From assembly GCA_963730315.1 (NCBI GenBank), contig CAVSRD010000011.1, forward strand, positions 124,001-188,000: a stretch of DNA of 64,000 bases, read 5' to 3'. The position numbers and the translations under genes were made by a program. The notes beneath the pieces were generated by a model. That model worked only from the letters and a program-made list of their open reading frames with translations, ran no database searches and was not told the origin of the DNA. Below are positions 59,363 through 64,000 of this stretch, piece by piece (the first letter of the stretch is position 1; each line of letters opens with the position of its first letter). The DNA is from VRUE01 sp963730315. Lineage in GTDB: Bacteria; Actinomycetota; Thermoleophilia; Solirubrobacterales; 70-9.

Positions 59363-60784
59363 ATGAGCGGCGACTCGAAGATCCCGAAGGGGCGGGTACG
59401 GCGCTCCGCCAAGCTCGGCTCGATCGTCGGTGTCCAGGGCGCCCGCTACGCCGGCACCAAGGCGACCAACGTCGGCCGCTCCGAGGAGAGCGGCAAGGAG
59501 AGGCTCGAGCAGCGCCACCTGGAAACGGCGATGAAGATGGTCGGGGCGCTCGGCCAGATGAAGGGCGCAGCGATGAAGCTGGGGCAGTTCGCCTCCTTCA
59601 TCGACACCGAGTTCATCCCCGAGGAGTACCGCGAGATCTACCAGGAGCAGCTCGCCAAGCTGCGCACCGACGCCCCCTCGATGCCCTGGGAGAAGGTCGA
59701 GGGGGTGCTGCTCGAGGAGTACGACGGCGAGCCGGTCGCCGAGCTGTTCGCGGACTTCGAGCACGAGGCCTTCGCCGCCGCCTCGATCGGCCAGGTGCAC
59801 CGGGCCGAACTGCTCGATGGGCGCCGCGTCGCGGTCAAGATCCAGTACCCGGGGATCGCCGAGGCGCTCGACGCCGATCTGCGCAACGCCGGCACCCTGG
59901 TGCGGCTGGCCCGCGCCCTCGCCCCCGGCCTCGACGCGAAGGCGATCGCCCACGAGATCCGCGAACGGGTGATGGAGGAGCTCGACTACGAGTACGAGGC
60001 GCAGAACCAGCGCACCTTCTCGCGCGCCTACCGCGACCACCCGTTCGTCTACGTGCCGGAAGTGATCACCCGGCTCTCGCGCCGCCGCGTGCTGGTCACC
60101 GAGCTGGTCGAGGGGATGGGCTTCGAGGAGATCAAGGGGCTGCCGCACGAGCAGCGCAGCCGCTTCGGCGAGATCGTCTTCCGCGGCAGCTTCGGCTCGA
60201 TCTACCACCTGCAGCACTTCAACGCCGACCCCCACCCCGGCAACTACCTGCTGATGGCCGACGACCGCGTCGCCTTCCTCGACTTCGGGATGACGAAGAA
60301 GCTCGACCGCGAGCAGATCCTGCTCGAGCAGCGCGCCTTCGACGCCGCCTCTCGCGACAACCCCGAGGCCTTCCGCGAGGCGCTGCACGAGCTGGGCTTC
60401 GTCAAGAACCCCTCGAAGCTCGACGCCGAGCGGCTGCTCGACCACATGCGGGCGGTCGGCGGCTGGTTCGTGATGGAGGACCGCGAGCTGGAAATCACTC
60501 CGCGGCGGGTGATGAAGATCATCGAGTCCACGAACGACCCGCGCTCGGAGTACTTCGACCTGATGCGGCGCGAGTCGCTCCCGGCGGACGAGCTGATGGG
60601 GCGGCGAATGGAAATCGGCGTGGTCGCGGTGCTCGGCCAGCTCGGGGCGAAGCGCAACTGGCACCGGATCGCCCGCGAGTGGGTCTATGCCGACCCGCCG
60701 ACGACCGAGCTGGGCGAGCAGGAGTGGGAGTACTTCGAAGGAAGAGGACTCAAGCGAACCCCGGGTTTGGCCGAAACGATCTGA
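59363..60784 (+). CDS. ABC1/UbiB-family atypical kinase
   Basis: 473 residues. The family's KxGQ motif is MKLGQFASFIDTEFIP. AAASIGQVHRAEL is the Ala-rich loop replacing the usual glycine-rich loop, and VAVKIQYPG carries the ATP Lys. FNADPHPGNYLL with FLDFGMTKKL are the catalytic and metal-binding blocks. ABC1 proteins have ATPase activity and act in isoprenoid quinone or lipid metabolism. It is divergent from rplY with 58 nt between starts and precedes a membrane-protein gene after 34 nt. Confidence 0.92.
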   Translation: MSGDSKIPKGRVRRSAKLGSIVGVQGARYAGTKATNVGRSEESGKERLEQRHLETAMKMVGALGQMKGAAMKLGQFASFIDTEFIPEEYREIYQEQLAKLRTDAPSMPWEKVEGVLLEEYDGEPVAELFADFEHEAFAAASIGQVHRAELLDGRRVAVKIQYPGIAEALDADLRNAGTLVRLARALAPGLDAKAIAHEIRERVMEELDYEYEAQNQRTFSRAYRDHPFVYVPEVITRLSRRRVLVTELVEGMGFEEIKGLPHEQRSRFGEIVFRGSFGSIYHLQHFNADPHPGNYLLMADDRVAFLDFGMTKKLDREQILLEQRAFDAASRDNPEAFREALHELGFVKNPSKLDAERLLDHMRAVGGWFVMEDRELEITPRRVMKIIESTNDPRSEYFDLMRRESLPADELMGRRMEIGVVAVLGQLGAKRNWHRIAREWVYADPPTTELGEQEWEYFEGRGLKRTPGLAETI

Positions 60785-60818
60785 CGAGCCGGCCGACACG
60801 AGCACAGGAGGGCACACG

Positions 60819-61682
60819 ATGAAGCGGATCAAACGCGGCTGGGCACTGACCAAGAAGAGCTGGGGGCTGCTGCGGGAGAACCCGTCGCTGATGCGCTTCC
60901 CACTCTACGGAGCCGTCGCCACCGCCTTGCTGGCGATCGTCTTCCTCGGGCCGGGCGTCTACCTGATCGCCGAAGACACCCTCGGGGTTGGGATCCCGCT
61001 GGCGGTGATCGGCATCTACGTGCTCAGCGTCGTCGGCATCTACTTCAGCGTCGGCCTTGCCGCCGCCGCCGACATGATCTTCCGCGGCCGGGACGCAACC
61101 GTCTCCGACGGGCTCGCGGTAGCCCGCAGCCGCTTCGGCCAGATCTGCGGCTGGGCGGCGGTCTCGACCGCGATCAGCGTCCTGATGGGCGTGCTGGAGA
61201 ACCAGGGCGGCATTGCGGGGGACATCGCCGCTCGGCTTGTCGGCGCGGCCTGGTCCCTGGTCACCTTCCTGGCGGTGCCGGTGATCGCGATCGAGGGCAC
61301 CGGCCCGTTCGCGACGCTGAAGCGCTCTGCTTCGATGTTCCGGGGGCGCTGGGGCCAGCAGATCACCGGCAACGTGGCGATCGGCGGCGCCGTCTTCCTG
61401 ATCGGCGTGCTGCCATCCGTGCTGCTGATTGCCGCGGGAGTCGGGATCTGGTCCTCGGCCTCGTTCGCCGGCGCGCTGCTGGCGGTGATCGGCGTCCTCG
61501 GTCTGGCGATCGCCCTGCTGGTCAGCAAGGCGCTGAGCGGGATCTTCGGCGTAGCGCTCTACCGCTACGCGCTGGAGGGCGAGGCGGTGGGCGGCTTCAC
61601 CGCCGAGGAGCTGGAGTCGGCGGTGCGTAATAAGGGCGGGCGGGCGGCCACGCCGCCGGGCGCGACGCCGGGCACCGTCTGA
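60819..61682 (+). CDS. DUF6159-like integral membrane protein
   Basis: 287 residues; CAGGAGGG precedes the ATG at 60819. It opens with MKRIKRGWALTKKSWGLLRE, then five to six membrane helices. FRGRDATVSDGLAVARSRFG and TLKRSASMFRGRWGQQITGN are the conserved cytoplasmic loops. The family is common in Actinobacteria and has no known function. Probably cotranscribed with the ABC1 kinase gene, ending at the strong hairpin at 61687-61730. Confidence 0.75.
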   Translation: MKRIKRGWALTKKSWGLLRENPSLMRFPLYGAVATALLAIVFLGPGVYLIAEDTLGVGIPLAVIGIYVLSVVGIYFSVGLAAAADMIFRGRDATVSDGLAVARSRFGQICGWAAVSTAISVLMGVLENQGGIAGDIAARLVGAAWSLVTFLAVPVIAIEGTGPFATLKRSASMFRGRWGQQITGNVAIGGAVFLIGVLPSVLLIAAGVGIWSSASFAGALLAVIGVLGLAIALLVSKALSGIFGVALYRYALEGEAVGGFTAEELESAVRNKGGRAATPPGATPGTV

Positions 61683-61686
61683 GCAC

Positions 61687-61730
61687 GAGTGGTCAGTTGA
61701 CACCCCTATAAGGAGGTCAACTGACCACTC
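61687..61730. terminator. Bidirectional terminator with a perfect 15-bp stem
   Basis: GAGTGGTCAGTTGAC is repeated inverted at 61716-61730 around a 14-nt loop. It lies between two convergent genes. The right arm also encodes the last residues of the GDPD protein. No T-run follows on the plus strand (GCTTCTC), so termination efficiency is uncertain. Confidence 0.65.
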
Positions 61731-62454
61731 GCTTCTCAATCGCACCGAAGAGGCGGGGGTCGTTTGAGCAGATGCCGGTGACGCCCGTCGTCACGAGCTT
61801 GCGCATCCGGGTGAGGTCGTCGACCGTCCAGGCGATCAGCTCGATCCCGGCGAGGTCGGTTATGCGTGCCAGGCGGCGGCTGGCGAGTGGGTGGTAGACC
61901 CACATCGCCTCGACCCCGAGACGCGGCAGCTCGCGGGCAGCGAGGCCGGGAAGCCGTTCGCGCATCAAGGCCAGGGCGACCAGCATCGGCGCCTTCGCCC
62001 AGCGCTTCGAGGTCCAGTCCTTGGTCACCTTGGGATAGGTCCAACCGCGCCGCAGCTCGGGCTCCAGCTCGCGGATCCGAGCCAGGGTCGAGAGCTCCAT
62101 GGTCGAGACCATCGCCCGCCCGAGCAGCCCGCGCTCGCCCACCGCGGCGATGATCTCCTCCTCCCGTCCGGGCAGTTTGACGTCGAGGTCGATCTCGACC
62201 TGGTCGAGCGGCGGCTCGAGGAAGGCGTCGAGCCCCTCCGCCAGCGTCAGCGGCTCGCGCTCCGCCGCGTCGTGCCAGTCGTGCGCGACGACGAGGGGCG
62301 TGCGCTCATCGACCGGGATCCGCGGGTGCCCGTCCCGCGTCCAGAGCACGTCGATCTCGACGACGTCGACGCCGGCCTTCACCGCGGCCTCGAAGCTGGC
62401 GAGCGTATTTCCGGGGGCGATCGAATCCGCGCCCTTGTGACCGACCCTGATCAT
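61717..62454 (-). CDS. Glycerophosphodiester phosphodiesterase
   Basis: 245 residues, ATG at 62454. RVGHKGADSIAPGNTLASFE carries the first catalytic His and the metal region, VDVVEIDVLWTRDGHPRI the two acidic ligands, and VVAHDWHDAAER the second His. QVEIDLDVKLPG and LIAWTVDDLTRM close the TIM barrel. No signal peptide, so it should be cytoplasmic. It splits glycerophosphodiesters to glycerol-3-phosphate and an alcohol. It follows prs after 33 nt. Confidence 0.92.
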   Translation of the reverse strand: MIRVGHKGADSIAPGNTLASFEAAVKAGVDVVEIDVLWTRDGHPRIPVDERTPLVVAHDWHDAAEREPLTLAEGLDAFLEPPLDQVEIDLDVKLPGREEEIIAAVGERGLLGRAMVSTMELSTLARIRELEPELRRGWTYPKVTKDWTSKRWAKAPMLVALALMRERLPGLAARELPRLGVEAMWVYHPLASRRLARITDLAGIELIAWTVDDLTRMRKLVTTGVTGICSNDPRLFGAIEKRVVS

Positions 62455-62487
62455 CGATCTCGCGAGCGGCCGGCCGCGGCCGCCAGC

Positions 62488-63522
62488 TCAGAAGAGCTGG
62501 TTCTCTCCCGCGAAGATCTCCGAGACCGAGTCGTCGGTGAAGATGCGGCGGATCGAATCGGCGAAGGTGGTCGCGGTGGAGAGCACCCTGATGTTCTCCG
62601 GAGCGCCGGGGCGAAGCGGGATCGTGTCGGTGACGACGATCCGCTCGATCCCGGAGCTCTGCGGGGCGAGGCGCTCGTAAGCGGGGCCGGAGAAGACGCC
62701 GTGGGTGGCGCAGGCGATCACCCGAGCCGCGCCCTCCTCGAGCACGGTCTGGGCGGCGGCGCAGAGCGTCCCCGCGGTGTCGATCATGTCGTCGACCAGG
62801 ACCGCGGTCTTGCCCTTCACGTCGCCGACCACGTAGCCGATCTCGGCAACCTGCTGGGCGGGTCGCTCCTTCTCCATCACCGCCCAGTGGGTGCCGATCC
62901 GGCGCGCGAAGTTGCGCGCCGTCTTCACCCGGCCGGCGTCGGGGGAGACGATCACCAGCTCCTCGCTCAGTTCCTGGTCGATGAACCACTGGGTGAGCAT
63001 CGGCATCGCAGTCATGTGGTCGACCGGCACGTGGAAGAAACCCTGCACCTGGCCGGCGTGCAGGTCCATGGTGAGAACGCGGTCGACGCCCACCCCCTCC
63101 AGGCATTTGGCGACGATCCGGGCCGAGATCGGCTCGCGCGGCGCCGACTTCTTGTCCTGGCGGGCGTAGCCGTACCAGGGCAGCACGGCGATGATCCGGT
63201 GGGCCGAGGCCCCCTGGGCCGCGTCGATCATCGTCAGCAGCTCGACCAGGGCGTCGTTCGGGGTCATCTCGCTCTGCTCGTTGGCGCAGGTCGACTGGAC
63301 GATGAACACGTCGGCGCCGCGGATCGACTCCTCGTAGCGGCAGTAGACCTCGCCGTTGGCGAACGTCTTCAGCGTCACCTGGCCGATGTCGAGGCCGAGC
63401 TTGCCGGCCACCTTGGCGGCCAGCTCGATCGAGCTGCGACCGCCGAAGACCATCATCCGCTTCAGGTAGTCGTGCGGGATGGCGGTCGGCGCCACCTGGG
63501 GACGCTGCTCGATGGTGCTCAC
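62488..63522 (-). CDS. prs: Ribose-phosphate pyrophosphokinase (PRPP synthetase)
   Basis: 344 residues from a GTG at 63522 overlapping the glmU stop as GTGA. MMVFGGRSSIELAAKVAGKL opens the protein. IVQSTCANEQSEMTPND and VLPWYGYARQDKKSAPRE are the ATP and regulatory-flexible loop blocks, VLTMDLHAGQVQGFF the ribose-5-phosphate region, and LVDDMIDTAGTLCAAA the PRPP-binding motif. It makes PRPP for nucleotides, His and Trp. Confidence 0.96.
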   Translation of the reverse strand: MSTIEQRPQVAPTAIPHDYLKRMMVFGGRSSIELAAKVAGKLGLDIGQVTLKTFANGEVYCRYEESIRGADVFIVQSTCANEQSEMTPNDALVELLTMIDAAQGASAHRIIAVLPWYGYARQDKKSAPREPISARIVAKCLEGVGVDRVLTMDLHAGQVQGFFHVPVDHMTAMPMLTQWFIDQELSEELVIVSPDAGRVKTARNFARRIGTHWAVMEKERPAQQVAEIGYVVGDVKGKTAVLVDDMIDTAGTLCAAAQTVLEEGAARVIACATHGVFSGPAYERLAPQSSGIERIVVTDTIPLRPGAPENIRVLSTATTFADSIRRIFTDDSVSEIFAGENQLF

Positions 63523-64000
63523 GAATCCTCCTCGCGCGACTCCGCGGCCTTGCGCTCCGCGAAGCCCTCGATGTTCCGCTGTTGGTTCTCGCTCACGGCA
63601 AGCGCCCCCTCGGGGACGTCCTTCTTGATCACTGCCCCGGCGCCAGTGTAGGCGGCGTCCCCGACTTGTACAGGCGCCACCAGCATCGTGTCAACGCCGA
63701 GCCGCGCCCCCGCGCCGATCACCGTGCGGTGCTTGCGGAAACCGTCGTAGTTGGCGGTGACAGTTCCGGCGCCGAGGTTGCTGCCGGCGCCGACCTCGGC
63801 GTCGCCGACGTAGGCCAGGTGGGGCACTTTGGCCCCTGCTCCGATCTGCGAGTTCTTGATCTCGACGAAGGTTCCCGCCTTGGCGCCGGGCTCGAGCCGG
63901 GAGCCCGGCCGCAGGTAGGCGAAGGGGCCGACGCTGCAGCCGTCGAGCACCTTGCACGCGACCAGGTAGGAGTGCGGGACGGCGACGTCGTCGCCGAGCA
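63519..64000 (-). CDS. glmU: Bifunctional GlmU, C-terminal acetyltransferase part (gene runs off the right edge)
   Basis: The frame is open to the end of the window, so the N-terminal uridylyltransferase is outside. The visible part is a left-handed beta-helix: GCSVGPFAYLRPGSRLEPGA, FVEIKNSQIGAGAKVPHLAY, GAGTVTANYDGFRKHRT and PVQVGDAAYTGAGAVIKKDV. These carry the acetyl-CoA and glucosamine-1-phosphate sites. It makes UDP-GlcNAc for peptidoglycan. The stop overlaps the prs start, the usual glmU-prs arrangement. Confidence 0.95.
   Translation of the reverse strand, partial: LGDDVAVPHSYLVACKVLDGCSVGPFAYLRPGSRLEPGAKAGTFVEIKNSQIGAGAKVPHLAYVGDAEVGAGSNLGAGTVTANYDGFRKHRTVIGAGARLGVDTMLVAPVQVGDAAYTGAGAVIKKDVPEGALAVSENQQRNIEGFAERKAAESREEDS

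Overview
The window is GC-rich DNA from a Gram-positive-type high-GC bacterium. Three things point to Actinomycetota, most likely class Thermoleophilia (Solirubrobacterales): the core gene order glmU-prs ... rplY-pth ... mfd-foldase-eno-ftsB, secreted proteins ending in a basic Lys/Arg-rich domain, and a heliorhodopsin. The class assignment is an inference; no rRNA gene is present.

Region 1 (1-11.4 kb): single genes and small operons. These are the tail of an epimerase, a secreted SGNH hydrolase, an MBL-like protein, a trmO-cytochrome c pair, a LapA-like protein, a decayed HEPN/alpha-beta hydrolase remnant, two SRPBCC proteins, a heliorhodopsin followed by a CPA2 cation:proton antiporter, a divergent cupin/MarR pair with a clear operator-promoter, a berberine-bridge-like FAD oxidase and an SDR.

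Region 2 (11.5-34.5 kb): an accessory, mosaic region. Its two ends carry matching copies of a terminator joined to the 3' end of tRNA-fMet (about 11,549 and 34,447), which suggests an old tRNA-associated island. Inside are a large adenylate cyclase/AAA/TPR regulator whose 3' end has been copied elsewhere (one 716-bp copy is identical), a secreted repeat protein with 165-bp tandem repeats, a short dispersed repeat, and a putative membrane-lipid modification cluster (CFA-type methyltransferase, desaturase, FAD oxidoreductase). It also holds a long hibernation factor with two C-terminal domains, a broken CPA1 antiporter, a broken primase-polymerase, a Mrr-type restriction enzyme with an EVE/PUA-like front module opposite a small EVE-like protein, tRNA-Ile2, an RNase H-like protein and an excisionase-like protein.

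Region 3 (34.5-64 kb): mostly housekeeping genes. These are Ppx/GppA, a TPP enzyme, tRNA-Leu, an ECF sigma factor fused to a zinc anti-sigma domain, an R2lox-like oxidase, an UPF0173 hydrolase, a catalytically dead rhomboid-like protein, class I aldolase and a thermonuclease. A long minus-strand run follows (rplY-pth-echA-epimerase-acyltransferase-mfd-foldase-eno-ftsB-glycosyltransferase). It combines translation quality control, DNA repair, protein folding, glycolysis and cell-envelope genes. The window ends in the prs-glmU pair.

Six otherwise convincing genes are split by single-base frameshifts. Either the assembly carries indel errors or there is real decay; the sequence alone cannot decide.
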